IMG/VR virus record: IMGVR_UViG_3300048929_000802
Location: 1-29,565 of that record
Strand: one strand, 5' to 3'
DNA: 29,565 nucleotides
Source: a virus
The notes under the pieces are model-generated. The model saw only the letters and a list, made by a program, of their open reading frames with translations, was not told the origin of the DNA and did no database searches. The position numbers and the translations under genes were made by a program. Below, piece after piece: positions 15,155 through 22,373 of this stretch; position 1 is the stretch's first letter, and the number at the start of each line of letters is the position of its first letter.

Positions 15155-15596
15155 CTTTAAGCCCTTTGAGGACAGGCTCAATGGTCTGATTGCTGCCCTG
15201 TCACCGGCAGGACGTCGGAAGCTGGCCGGGGAGATTGCAAAGGAGCTGCGCAAGTCGCAACAGCAACGCATCAAACAGCAAAAAGCCCCGGACGGCTCAC
15301 CGTATCAGGCGCGAAAGCGCCAGCCGCTCAGGGCAAAGACCGGGCGAATAAAAAGGGCGATGTTTCAGAAGCTGCGCGCGAGCCGTTACATGAAAGCCAC
15401 TGGCCGTGAAAACAGTGCAGTGGTGGAATTTACCGGCAAAGTGCAGCGCATCGCTCGCGTTCACCAGTACGGGCTAAAAGACCGGCCAAACACGCATGCA
15501 AAGGACGTGCAATATCCAGAACGCCAGTTACTCGGATTCAGCCGGGAGGTTAAACAGCTCGTCGAGACGCTGATAATTAAACACCTCACTCGCTGA
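15147..15596 (+). CDS. S: Tail completion protein gpS
   Basis: A tail completion or virion morphogenesis protein of 149 aa (P2 150). It is strongly basic, with EIAKELRKSQQQRIKQQKAPDGSPYQARKRQ and the family motif VHQYGLKDRP in the C-terminal half. It is the last gene of the O-S operon before the accessory insert; in P2 the next block is orf30 and the V promoter. Confidence 0.94.
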   Translation: MSDFKPFEDRLNGLIAALSPAGRRKLAGEIAKELRKSQQQRIKQQKAPDGSPYQARKRQPLRAKTGRIKRAMFQKLRASRYMKATGRENSAVVEFTGKVQRIARVHQYGLKDRPNTHAKDVQYPERQLLGFSREVKQLVETLIIKHLTR

Positions 15597-15598
15597 TC

Positions 15599-15673
15599 GT
15601 TGTCACAACGACCACAAAACACCGTTCCATTGCCGCTGGCCTCGCCCGGCGGCATCCTTTTTCCATGAATAAT
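15599..15673 (+). repeat. Left copy of duplicated V upstream region
   Basis: The segment starts with GTTGT (15599-15603) and runs to ATGAATAAT (15665-15673). Its last 45 nt (15629-15673) match 17346-17390 at 40 of 45 positions, and GTTGT occurs at exactly the same 30-nt distance in both. The frame opened by the ATG at 15665 has only nine codons before TAG, a dead gene V start. GTTGT followed 10 nt later by ACAAAAC is a candidate late-activator site. The accessory DNA between the two copies was therefore inserted at, or recombined into, the V start. Confidence 0.75.
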
Positions 15674-15777
15674 CTAGATTTTTCAGTCAGATAGTACATT
15701 GTTTCCACTGGATGATTTGGGGTAAAGCGAAGCCTGCTTTCAAAGTTCGATTTGGCAAAAAAAATCACACTGATAAA

Positions 15778-15808
15778 TTGTTATGATTCTGATAAATGAT
15801 GCTATGCT
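15778..15808 (+). promoter_or_regulatory. Promoter of candidate small RNA
   Basis: -35 TTGTTA (15778-15783), a 19-bp spacer and extended -10 TGCTATGCT (TATGCT at 15803-15808). The spacer is long but the TGn extension compensates. Transcription should start near 15815, about 75 nt before a strong terminator. Confidence 0.5.
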
Positions 15809-15814
15809 TAGAGT

Positions 15815-15892
15815 GCTTCATCAGAAGTTCATGTCTGGTAAGCAACCTAATTTTTCAAGCCTATCACAATGTGTTGTTAGGCTTTTTTTTTT
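15815..15892 (+). ncRNA. Candidate small RNA with intrinsic terminator
   Basis: About 78 nt between an extended -10 promoter and a terminator. A small 5' hairpin CTTC-ATCA-GAAG (15816-15827) is followed by a single-stranded CTAATTTTTC stretch suited to Hfq binding, and then the terminator hairpin. A 21-codon frame at 15831-15896 runs through the terminator stem and T-run and has no good ribosome site, so an RNA is more likely than a peptide. No known sRNA is recognised. Confidence 0.45.
15857..15892 (+). terminator. Intrinsic terminator of the candidate small RNA
   Basis: AAGCCTA (15857-15863) pairs with TAGGCTT (15878-15884). Inner CACA/TGTG pairing is possible, and a run of ten T follows (15883-15892). 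It points rightward and would also stop late transcription coming from S, which makes a separate promoter for V necessary. Confidence 0.85.
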
Positions 15893-16025
15893 ATGAATTA
15901 AAAGTTCCCAATAAGGTTTTTGAATATCTTCTTTGTTTGGGTGGTTCTCGTTAAATGGTTTGGATTGTTGTTTGTTTATAATTGATGAGTCATAAAGCTA
16001 TTAATGTGCTCATCTCCCCTCTTTC

Positions 16026-16054
16026 TTGACTGGTGTAATGTTCTTTTATATCTT
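16026..16054 (+). promoter_or_regulatory. Promoter of the C4/IsrK-like RNA
   Basis: -35 TTGACT (16026-16031), a 17-bp spacer and -10 TATCTT (16049-16054), with a predicted start near 16061, exactly at the beginning of the structured RNA segment. This is the best sigma-70 promoter in the insert. A perfect TATAAT at 15977-15982 upstream has no convincing -35. Confidence 0.65.
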
Positions 16055-16060
16055 ATCAGT

Positions 16061-16248
16061 GTGGTGAATCCCCCTAAGCGGAGGGGCGAACCAGTCATAC
16101 AAACTTGCAGTATGCTCGCAGTTCTTTGGACTGGCAAAGAATTACCGGGAGGCACCCGGCGCCACAATTCATCACTGGTAATTCTTAACCGTACTGGCTT
16201 GATGATTTCTTAACCCTTACCTTTGAAAAGGTATGAGGTTTTTGTTTT
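16061..16248 (+). ncRNA. C4/IsrK-like structured phage RNA
   Basis: A structured transcript of about 188 nt. It begins GTGGTGAATCCCCCT..., with hairpin CCCCT (16071-16075)/AGGGG (16082-16086). It then has CCAGTC (16091-16096)/GACTGG (16129-16134), and AAGAATTACC (16137-16146)/GGTAATTCTT (16177-16186), with CCGGG/CCCGG (16145-16159) as an alternative or inner hairpin. The opening resembles the C4 antisense RNA of P1/P7 and related prophage RNAs (IsrK region of Gifsy-1) that control antirepressor expression. The GGGAGG at 16147-16152 looks like a ribosome site, but no ATG follows at a useful distance, so the expected downstream small ORF is lost. Identity is from memory of the motif and needs a covariance search. 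Confidence 0.45.
16212..16248 (+). terminator. Terminator of the C4/IsrK-like RNA
   Basis: TACCTT-TGAA-AAGGTA (16218-16233) forms a 6-bp stem with a tetraloop. It is extended by AACC (16212-16215) with GGTT (16237-16240) and followed by TTTTTGTTTT. It bounds the structured RNA on the right. Confidence 0.7.
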
Positions 16249-16434
16249 AAGGTTGCAATGCAATTTATTCAATACGATACGGTTTAAATGTACGCTTTCG
16301 CCACCCCGGTTATTTCTTTGAAAGTAAATTAATTTATTTAAACTTATATTTTAGCATCTAAAGGTTTTTTTTGAATTTTATGGCATTTTTGGCATAACTA
16401 AAGTTTATGCGTGTGAGTTAGCTTTGATTAATTC

Positions 16435-16451
16435 TAACTTTTTAAAAGTTA
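16435..16451. repeat. 17-nt palindrome upstream of the GGDEF remnant
   Basis: TAACTTTTTAAAAGTTA is a perfect palindrome around a central T, 29 nt before the ATG of the decayed GGDEF gene. It could be an operator for that gene or just AT-rich chance. The surrounding 16249-16480 holds no gene I can support. Confidence 0.35.
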
Positions 16452-16480
16452 ATTTTATTTGACAGTTAAAGGTCATTCGC

Positions 16481-17000
16481 ATGTTAAGAAGAATAAAATA
16501 TAAACCCATTGGCCTTATGTGTTTTTTGTTGTTGATGTGTGGTTTAATGTTGATGCTGTTTAAAGTTTATGGGCTATATGTTGATAATGTTAATGGGGGG
16601 TGCTCCAGTTATTTTTTATGGTGCTTTGGTAATATTGATGATTTTTAATTGTTTAATTGTAATCACATTGGTTTTGAAGTTTATCTGTGACAGAAAAGGT
16701 ATGTTTCTTATCCCTGGGAGGGGAGGAATTTTCCATATTATTATCCGGCCAATCTCAGCAAAATGCCCTGGTTATTGCTAATCGCATTAAACACAGAATT
16801 GACTATGATTTGCGAGTTAAGAAAAAAGGTGGTGTTAACGAACCTGTCACTGTGAGTATGGGTATCTACTCATTAACTGAAGGAAAATTAAATGAGGTTG
16901 ATTTTGTCGGTCGAGCAGATAAAACCTTGTGTCAAGCAAAAAAAATGACGAGCGAAATTGCATTAGGGTCTGGTCGAAAAGCTAGGTTTTTTGTTTTGAA
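16481..17000 (+). pseudogene. Decayed diguanylate cyclase (GGDEF)
   Basis: Remnant of a membrane-anchored GGDEF protein, the family that makes cyclic di-GMP from two GTP. The ATG at 16481 has AAAGG 8 nt upstream. Residues 9-34 are a membrane segment (PIGLMCFLLLMCGLMLML...). The frame reaches N-I-D-D-F at 16631-16645 and stops at TAA (16646-16648), where the family has Lys (AAA): one substitution. Beyond it the same frame reads LFNCNHIGFE, matching the usual xxNDxxGHxxGD. A shift then leads to LGGEEFSILLSG (about 16711-16746) in another frame. The domain tail VTVSMGIYSL...FVGRADKTLCQAKK follows to about 16949. An intervening segment of the domain also looks shortened. The 3' frame stays open to 17211 but ceases to look like the family. 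The end given is approximate. Confidence 0.6.
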
Positions 17001-17106
17001 GGATGTTGTTTTTTGTTACTGCTTTGAGCTATCAAAGAGGTGTGGTTATAGGCTAGATGAAGATTTATCAGTGATTGTTGAATGGGTGATGGGAGTTTGT
17101 GAAATT

Positions 17107-17145
17107 AAAAAAGCGGGGAGGGAGACATCATCTTACCACCCCGCT
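17107..17145 (-). terminator. Intrinsic terminator on the minus strand
   Basis: AGCGGGG (17112-17118) and CCCCGCT (17139-17145) form a 7-bp GC-rich stem with a 20-nt loop. On the minus strand it is followed by six T (17112-17107); on the plus strand no T-run follows. No minus-strand gene precedes it, so it implies an unannotated leftward transcript from 17145-17330, or a relic of one. Confidence 0.6.
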
Positions 17146-17315
17146 AAAAACCTCATGCACATTCTTATTATTACTACATCGGCTATTATCCCTAAGTTTT
17201 GTTTTTTTTAAAGTTAAAACTATGAATGTGTTAAATTTTAGAAAATAACCCCCAGGTTAAAGGTGTGAAATATTTGTTATTAAAGTGAGTATTTGAAAGA
17301 AATTAAAAATCGTCA

Positions 17316-17390
17316 GTTGTACTATTCATGGCAAAACGCTATTTAATTGCCTCTGGCCTTGACCGGCGGCATCCTTTCCCCATGAATAAT
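17316..17390 (+). repeat. Right copy of V upstream region with V start
   Basis: This copy leads into the functional V gene. GTTGT (17316-17320) is followed 10 nt later by GCAAAAC, parallel to ACAAAAC in the left copy. The 45 nt ending in ATGAATAAT match 15629-15673 with five mismatches. It probably keeps V under late control despite the insert and its terminators. The start codon is only 66 nt from GTTGT, shorter than at O (99) or FI (91), so promoter geometry is unsure. Confidence 0.6.
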
Positions 17391-18023
17391 ATAAATTCTC
17401 TGCAGGAAATCGCACGCGCGATCCGCAACCTTATCCGCACCGGTATCGTGACCGACGTCGACCTCGACGAGGGACTTTGTCGCGTCCAGACCGGCGGCAT
17501 CGAAACCACCTGGCTTAACTGGCTTACCAGTCGCGCCGGTCGCTCTCGCGTGTGGTGGGCTCCCTCAGTCGGTGAGCAGGTGTTATTGCTGGCCATCGGC
17601 GGCGAGCTCGATACCGCTTTTGTGCTGCCGGGCATTTTCTCTGATGACCATCCCGCGCCCTCGGCCTCACCCGATGCGCTTCACGTTTCCTTTCCTGACG
17701 GGGCGGTTATCGAGTATGAGCCAGAAAACGGCGCGCTAACCGTGTCAGGTATCAAAACCGCAGACGTCACCGCGTTGGACTCCATTACGGCCACCGTGCC
17801 GGTGGTGCTGGTGAAAGCGTCGAGCCGCATCACGCTCGATACGCCGGAGGTGGTTTGCACCAACAAGCTGACGACCGGCACGCTCGAAGTGCAGAAAGGC
17901 GGCACCATGCGCGGGAACATCGAGCACACCGGCGGGACACTGAAATCAAACGGCGTGCAGGTGGATAAGCACGCGCACGGCAACGTACAGAGCGGCGGAA
18001 GCTGGACTAAGGGGACGCAATGA
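17382..18023 (+). CDS. V: Baseplate spike protein gpV
   Basis: The trimeric membrane-piercing spike at the tip of the contractile tail. It is 213 aa (P2 211). The N-terminal OB-fold part begins MNNINSLQEIARAIRNLIRTG, and WWAPSVGEQVLLLAIGGELDTAFVLPGI follows. The beta-helical region carries VTVSGIKTADVTALDSITATVPVVLV and ends with H-x-H (KHAHGN) near the C-terminus, which in P2-family spikes helps bind an iron ion in the apex. The start at 17382 follows the P2 alignment; an upstream in-frame ATG at 17328 lies in the repeat. Confidence 0.95.
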   Translation: MNNINSLQEIARAIRNLIRTGIVTDVDLDEGLCRVQTGGIETTWLNWLTSRAGRSRVWWAPSVGEQVLLLAIGGELDTAFVLPGIFSDDHPAPSASPDALHVSFPDGAVIEYEPENGALTVSGIKTADVTALDSITATVPVVLVKASSRITLDTPEVVCTNKLTTGTLEVQKGGTMRGNIEHTGGTLKSNGVQVDKHAHGNVQSGGSWTKGTQ

Positions 18024-18370
18024 CGGTGCGTTATCTGGGAATGAACGGCCAGACCGGGCTCAGTATCACTGAGGTTGAGCATATCCGGCAAAGCGTGCGC
18101 GACATTCTGGTCACGCCGGTTGGCTCACGTGTCATGCGCCGTGAATATGGCTCGCTCCTGTCGCAGATGATTGACCAACCGCAGACCCCGGCGCTGCGCC
18201 TGCAGATTATGGCCGCGTGCTATTCCGCGATCCAGAAGTGGGAGCCCCGCGTAAATCTTACGACCATCACCTTTGAACGGTCTGAAACCGACGGCGGGCT
18301 GTATGTCGACATCACCGGCACCCGCTCCACCGGCGGCCAGCCTTTTTCACTCACCATTCCACTGAGTTAA
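18020..18370 (+). CDS. W: Baseplate wedge protein gpW
   Basis: A T4 gp25-like baseplate component that starts sheath polymerisation. It is 116 aa (P2 115). The core TPVGSRVMRREYGSLLSQMIDQPQTPALRLQI contains the conserved EYG-type motif of gp25 proteins. The ATG overlaps the V stop (ATGA). Confidence 0.96.
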   Translation: MTVRYLGMNGQTGLSITEVEHIRQSVRDILVTPVGSRVMRREYGSLLSQMIDQPQTPALRLQIMAACYSAIQKWEPRVNLTTITFERSETDGGLYVDITGTRSTGGQPFSLTIPLS

Positions 18371-18375
18371 ACGCT

Positions 18376-19284
18376 ATGGCAATTGTTGACCTTAACCAGC
18401 TCGCCGCGCCTGACGTCGTGGAAGAACTGGACTATGAAACCATCCTCAGCGAACGAAAGGCGACGCTCGTCTCGCTGTACCCGGAAGACCAGCAGGACGC
18501 CGTCGCGCGCACGCTCTCGCTTGAGTCTGAGCCGCTGGTAAAGCTGCTGCAGGAAAACGCCTACCGGGAAGTTATCTGGCGACAGCGCGTCAATGAGGCT
18601 GCGCGCGCGGTCATGCTGGCCTACGCCACCGGCGCAGACCTCGACCAGTTAGGCGGAAATTACAACGTTGAGCGCCTTGTCATCACCCCTGCAGACGACA
18701 CGACATTACCGCCGACGCCTGCCGTGATGGAGTCGGACACCGACTACCGGCTGCGCATTCAGCAGGCCTTTGAGGGGCTGAGTACCGCAGGCTCTACCGG
18801 CTCCTATCAGTTTCATGGTCGCAGCGCTGACGGGCGGGTCGCCGATATTTCGGTAATAAGCCCGGAGCCTGCGTGCGTCACGGTTACGGTGCTGTCACGC
18901 GAGAATAACGGCGTGGCGTCTGACGAGCTGCTCGCCATCGTGCGCAACGCGCTGAACGATGAGGACGTCAGACCGGTCGCTGACCGCGTGACCGTGCAGT
19001 CGGCGAATATAGTCGACTATAAAATCACCGCATCGCTTTACCTTTACCCTGGTCCCGAAAGCGAGCCTGTGCTCAGTGCGGCGAAAGCAAAGCTGCAGGC
19101 GTATATCACCGCGCAGCACCGGCTCGGGCGCGATATCCGCAAATCGGCGATTTATGCCGCGCTCCACGTTGAGGGCGTCCAGCGTGTCGAGCTGGCCGAA
19201 CCGGTGGCCGACATCGTGCTCGATGCCACGCAGGCCTCATGGTGCAGTGACTACCGCGTCACCATAGGGGGTAACGATGAGTAA
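18376..19284 (+). CDS. J: Baseplate wedge protein gpJ
   Basis: A Mu gp47/T4 gp6-like baseplate wedge protein. It is 302 aa, the P2 length. Characteristic are VVEELDYETILSERKATLVSLYP, the segment AYATGADLDQLGGNYNVER, and the C-terminal RLGRDIRKSAIYAALHVEGVQRVEL. It follows W by 5 nt and overlaps I by 8 nt. Confidence 0.96.
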   Translation: MAIVDLNQLAAPDVVEELDYETILSERKATLVSLYPEDQQDAVARTLSLESEPLVKLLQENAYREVIWRQRVNEAARAVMLAYATGADLDQLGGNYNVERLVITPADDTTLPPTPAVMESDTDYRLRIQQAFEGLSTAGSTGSYQFHGRSADGRVADISVISPEPACVTVTVLSRENNGVASDELLAIVRNALNDEDVRPVADRVTVQSANIVDYKITASLYLYPGPESEPVLSAAKAKLQAYITAQHRLGRDIRKSAIYAALHVEGVQRVELAEPVADIVLDATQASWCSDYRVTIGGNDE

Positions 19285-19810
19285 TACCCGCCTGCTGCCG
19301 GTGGGCTCGTCACCGCTTGAGGTGGCGGCGGCGCGTGCCTGCGCTGAGATTGAAAATACCCCTGTCCCGCTGCGTCGTCTCTGGAGCCCTGACGACTGCC
19401 CGGCAAATCTGCTGCCGTGGCTGGCGTGGGCGTTTTCCGTTGACCGCTGGGATGAGAACTGGCCGGAGGCCACAAAGCGCGATGTGATCCGTGCAGCGTG
19501 GTTTATCCATGCGCACAAAGGGACGATTGGGGCAGTGCGTCGCGTGGTGGAGCCGCTCGGCTATCTGATTAACGTGTCCGAGTGGTGGGAAACTAACGAC
19601 CCGCCCGGCACGTTTCGCCTCGATATCGGTGTGTTAGAGACCGGCATCACCGAGGAAATGTATTACGAGATGGAGCGGCTCATTGCGGATGCAAAGCCAG
19701 CCAGTCGCCATCTTATCGGCCTCAACATTATTCAGGACGTGCCGGGCTATCTGTACACCGGCGCGTTGACGTATGACGGCGACACCATCACGGTTTACCC
19801 GGATAAGTGA
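19277..19810 (+). CDS. I: Baseplate/tail protein gpI
   Basis: A baseplate protein linking the wedge to the tail fibre. It is 177 aa (P2 176). Family block: LLPWLAWAFSVDRWDENWPEATKRDVIRAAWFIHAHKGT, then RRVVEPLGY. It lies between J and H and ends 7 nt before the H start. Confidence 0.95.
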   Translation: MSNTRLLPVGSSPLEVAAARACAEIENTPVPLRRLWSPDDCPANLLPWLAWAFSVDRWDENWPEATKRDVIRAAWFIHAHKGTIGAVRRVVEPLGYLINVSEWWETNDPPGTFRLDIGVLETGITEEMYYEMERLIADAKPASRHLIGLNIIQDVPGYLYTGALTYDGDTITVYPDK

Positions 19811-19817
19811 GAACACA

Positions 19818-21914
19818 ATGACAGTAAAATATAAAACGGTCATCACCAAAGCCGGTGCGATTAAGCTTGCTGCAGCGACCGTCCCGAACGGAAAAAAAGT
19901 GAATTTCACGGTGATGGCCATCGGCGACGGCGGCGGCGCATTGCCGGTGCCTGATGCCAGCCAGACGAAACTCATCAATGAGGTCTGGCGTCATGCGCTG
20001 AACAAAATCAGCCAGGACAACAAGCATCAAAATTATGTGATCGCGGAGCTGCTCATCCCGCCTGAAACCGGCGGTTTCTGGATGCGCGAAATGGGGCTCT
20101 ATGACGACACCGGCACGCTGATTGCCGTCGGAAACATGGCGGAAAGCTATAAGCCGAAACTTGAGGAAGGGTCAGGCCGCGCGCAGACCGTGCGTATGGT
20201 CATCATGGTCAGCGACATCGAGTCAGTCGAGCTGACGATTGACACCTCAACGGTCATGGCAACACAGGACTATGTCGACGATAAGCTCGCAGAGCATGAG
20301 CAGTCACGCCGTCATCCTGACGCCACGCTCAGTGAAAAAGGGTTCACCCGGCTAAGCAGTGCGACCGACAGCACGTCTGAGACGCTCGCCGCGACGCCGA
20401 AGGCAGTCAAGGCTGCGTATGATCTTGCCAACGGAAAATACACAGCTCAGGACGCGACCACAGCGCAAAAGGGTATCGTCCAGCTCAGTAGCGCGACCGA
20501 CAGCGCGTCTGAGAGCGTCGCAGCGACACCGAAAGCGGTTAAGGCAGCATATGACCTTGCTAACGGAAAATATACGGCTCAGGACGCGACCACGGCGCAA
20601 AAGGGTATCGTCCAGCTCAGTAGCTCGACCGACAGCGCGTCTGAGAGCGTCGCAGCGACGCCGAAAGCGGTTAAGGCCGCATATGACCTTGCCGCCGGTA
20701 AATATTCGGCTCAGGACGCGACCACGGCGCAAAAGGGTATCGTCCAGCTCAGTAGCGCAACTAACAGCACCTCTGAGACGCTCGCGGCTACGCCAAAAGC
20801 AGTGAAGCTGGTCAGTGATGACGTGAGTAACCTCAAAAACAACCTGCGGGATGCTGCTTACAGAAACGTAGCCGATAAAGCTGCGGGTGATTTAGTACCG
20901 GTTGGGTATAAAGGGAATTTTGTTTCGTCCTGCAACCATGACCCGATTAATTTTGCGACATATCCTTTTGCGGTCGGGGAATCGCTGTTTATTGATGTGC
21001 GCTACTGCACCAATACGCCGCAGTTTCTCAAGCAGGATTATTATTATATTGAGGTCATCTCGGCGACCAGCCCCTCCTATGGCGGCCTCTATAACCGCCC
21101 GCTGATCCAGTTCGTAAGCTATACGAATTCAACGATTCTTTTTGCCATACGTGAAGATGACGGTGCAAGTGTCGGCTGGCGTTATTTCAGGGCGGTGCAA
21201 TACGACGCGGATAATAATAGCGTTACAGCGCCCGGTGCGTTCAGGGCATTTGACGGGATGACAGAACTTGCAAGAAATGCCATCTATATTCGCGGAAGTG
21301 GCAACAAACATCTTTGGTTCCACGATATCAACGGTCAGGAGATGGGGCTCGTTTATGCTTCTGATGACAAGACGCTGCACCTGCGGGCGGGTCAGGGGCG
21401 ATCGCTTGAGATTTATTCTAACGGCAACGTCACGGTAAATGGTTATCTTGGTGCCACTGATGATATTTATTCAGGGCGGAATATCAGCAGTGCCGGACTA
21501 ATTCAGGCAGGTTCCGGGTTATACGATACGCCGGGGGTGCGCACGTATTCGCCCAATAATCCGCCGCCAAAAGTGGCTTACACGCAGGCAGAGAGCGATT
21601 CACGTTATCAGCCTGTGGGGAGTTATGCCCCACCAAATACGGCCGGGTGGAATGGTGGTTTTATGTGGTGGCGGTGCGCCAGCACCGGAGCTATGCGACA
21701 GTCAGGGGTAACGGCAAACGTGGCAAACGGCGGGCGCGTTACCTTTCCGACAGCGTTCCCAAATGCAAGCATTTCGGTAGTTGCTAACCAGTACAGCAAT
21801 GTCGGGTCTGGCGGAACGGCCATGCAGCCTTTTGACATGGACAGAACCGGCTTTAATTTGCGTATTGCCGGTGGCGGTACGGTTAATCTCGTCTGGAGCG
21901 CGGAGGGTTATTAA
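19818..21914 (+). CDS. H: Tail fibre gpH
   Basis: The receptor-binding tail fibre, 698 aa (P2 669). The start at 19818 (MTVKYKTVITKAGAIKLAAAT) aligns with P2 H. Residues 1-160 are the conserved baseplate-attachment domain (GGFWMREMGLYDDTGTLIAVGNMAESYKP). Residues about 175-335 are phage tail-fibre repeats (TAQKGIVQLSSATDS...). The distal half is unlike P2: a beta-rich part (about 345-590), then YTQAESDSRYQ and a gp53-like C-terminal domain (about 600-698, RQSGVTANVANGGRVTFPTAFPN ... TVNLVWSAEGY). The distal part sets host range and has been exchanged relative to P2. Confidence 0.95.
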   Translation: MTVKYKTVITKAGAIKLAAATVPNGKKVNFTVMAIGDGGGALPVPDASQTKLINEVWRHALNKISQDNKHQNYVIAELLIPPETGGFWMREMGLYDDTGTLIAVGNMAESYKPKLEEGSGRAQTVRMVIMVSDIESVELTIDTSTVMATQDYVDDKLAEHEQSRRHPDATLSEKGFTRLSSATDSTSETLAATPKAVKAAYDLANGKYTAQDATTAQKGIVQLSSATDSASESVAATPKAVKAAYDLANGKYTAQDATTAQKGIVQLSSSTDSASESVAATPKAVKAAYDLAAGKYSAQDATTAQKGIVQLSSATNSTSETLAATPKAVKLVSDDVSNLKNNLRDAAYRNVADKAAGDLVPVGYKGNFVSSCNHDPINFATYPFAVGESLFIDVRYCTNTPQFLKQDYYYIEVISATSPSYGGLYNRPLIQFVSYTNSTILFAIREDDGASVGWRYFRAVQYDADNNSVTAPGAFRAFDGMTELARNAIYIRGSGNKHLWFHDINGQEMGLVYASDDKTLHLRAGQGRSLEIYSNGNVTVNGYLGATDDIYSGRNISSAGLIQAGSGLYDTPGVRTYSPNNPPPKVAYTQAESDSRYQPVGSYAPPNTAGWNGGFMWWRCASTGAMRQSGVTANVANGGRVTFPTAFPNASISVVANQYSNVGSGGTAMQPFDMDRTGFNLRIAGGGTVNLVWSAEGY
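20445..20815 (+). repeat. 132-nt tandem repeats in the tail fibre gene
   Basis: Units begin at 20445, 20577 and 20709 with GCTCAGGACGCGACCAC. Each complete unit is 132 nt (44 aa: AQDATTAQKGIVQLSS... AYDLANGKY); a diverged half-unit precedes them and the third is incomplete. Units are nearly identical at DNA level, so copy number can change by recombination and alter fibre length. Confidence 0.9.
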
Positions 21915-21916
21915 TC

Positions 21917-22342
21917 ATGGGTTATGTATATCGTGCCAGCACGGGCGGCTTTTATTGCGATGAGCTCGAAGCCGAATATCGCAAGGCGGGAACGTGGCCG
22001 GGCTTCTTTGTGCGCGTATCGGATGAGGACTACCGCAACCTGATGGAAGGACTTTCACAGGGTAAAATCATTGTTCCGAATAAGCAGTGTTATCCGGTAC
22101 TGCAGGAGCGACCGGCTCCTACCCGTGACGAACTTATCGCGGAGGCGGAGGAAAAGCGCCGGGCGTTGATTGAGTCTGCGCTGCAGTCGGTTTCCGTTAT
22201 CCAGCTCAAGCAAATGAACGGGCGCAGTTTAACCGAAAAAGAAGTCACCAGACTGAATGACGTGCTTGATTATATCGAAGCGCTTGAGGCGACAGATACC
22301 GAAGCCGCCCCGGTTATTCACTGGCCTGAATTAGCCGCGTGA
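21917..22342 (+). CDS. G: Tail fibre assembly protein gpG
   Basis: A Tfa-type chaperone that trimerises the fibre and may stay at its tip. It is 141 aa, shorter than P2 G (175 aa). The C-terminal half has the family pattern PTRDELIAEAEEKRRALIESA, LTEKEVTRLNDVLDYIEALEATD, and ends in HWPELAA. It starts 2 nt after H and has probably been inherited together with the distal fibre domain. No Z/fun-like gene follows, unlike P2. Confidence 0.88.
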   Translation: MGYVYRASTGGFYCDELEAEYRKAGTWPGFFVRVSDEDYRNLMEGLSQGKIIVPNKQCYPVLQERPAPTRDELIAEAEEKRRALIESALQSVSVIQLKQMNGRSLTEKEVTRLNDVLDYIEALEATDTEAAPVIHWPELAA

Positions 22343-22346
22343 ACTG

Positions 22347-22371
22347 AGCCCTCCACCCGGAGGGCTTTTGT
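22347..22371 (+). terminator. Terminator of the V-G operon
   Basis: AGCCCTCC (22347-22354), loop ACCC, GGAGGGCT (22359-22366): a perfect 8-bp stem with tetraloop, followed by TTTTGTTTGTTG. It lies just after the G stop and ahead of the F operon promoter region. Confidence 0.9.
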
Positions 22372-22373
22372 TT

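Noticed and set aside
15831-15896. 21-codon frame in the candidate small RNA
   Set aside because: Runs through the terminator stem and T-run and lacks a convincing ribosome site; kept only as an alternative to the RNA.
16004-16213. 69-aa frame across the C4/IsrK-like RNA
   Set aside because: Begins upstream of the promoter and runs through all the perfect stems; structure rather than coding explains the sequence.
16569-16781. 70-aa hydrophobic frame within the GGDEF remnant
   Set aside because: It crosses the GGEEF segment in another frame and is hydrophobic only because the DNA is T-rich; the GGDEF reading explains the sequence better.
15599-17390. Insertion sequence or transposon
   Set aside because: No transposase, no terminal inverted repeats, and the flanking repeats are long, diverged and of phage origin rather than a short target duplication.
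20445-20815. CRISPR-like array
   Set aside because: The repeats are contiguous 132-nt coding units of the tail fibre with no spacers.
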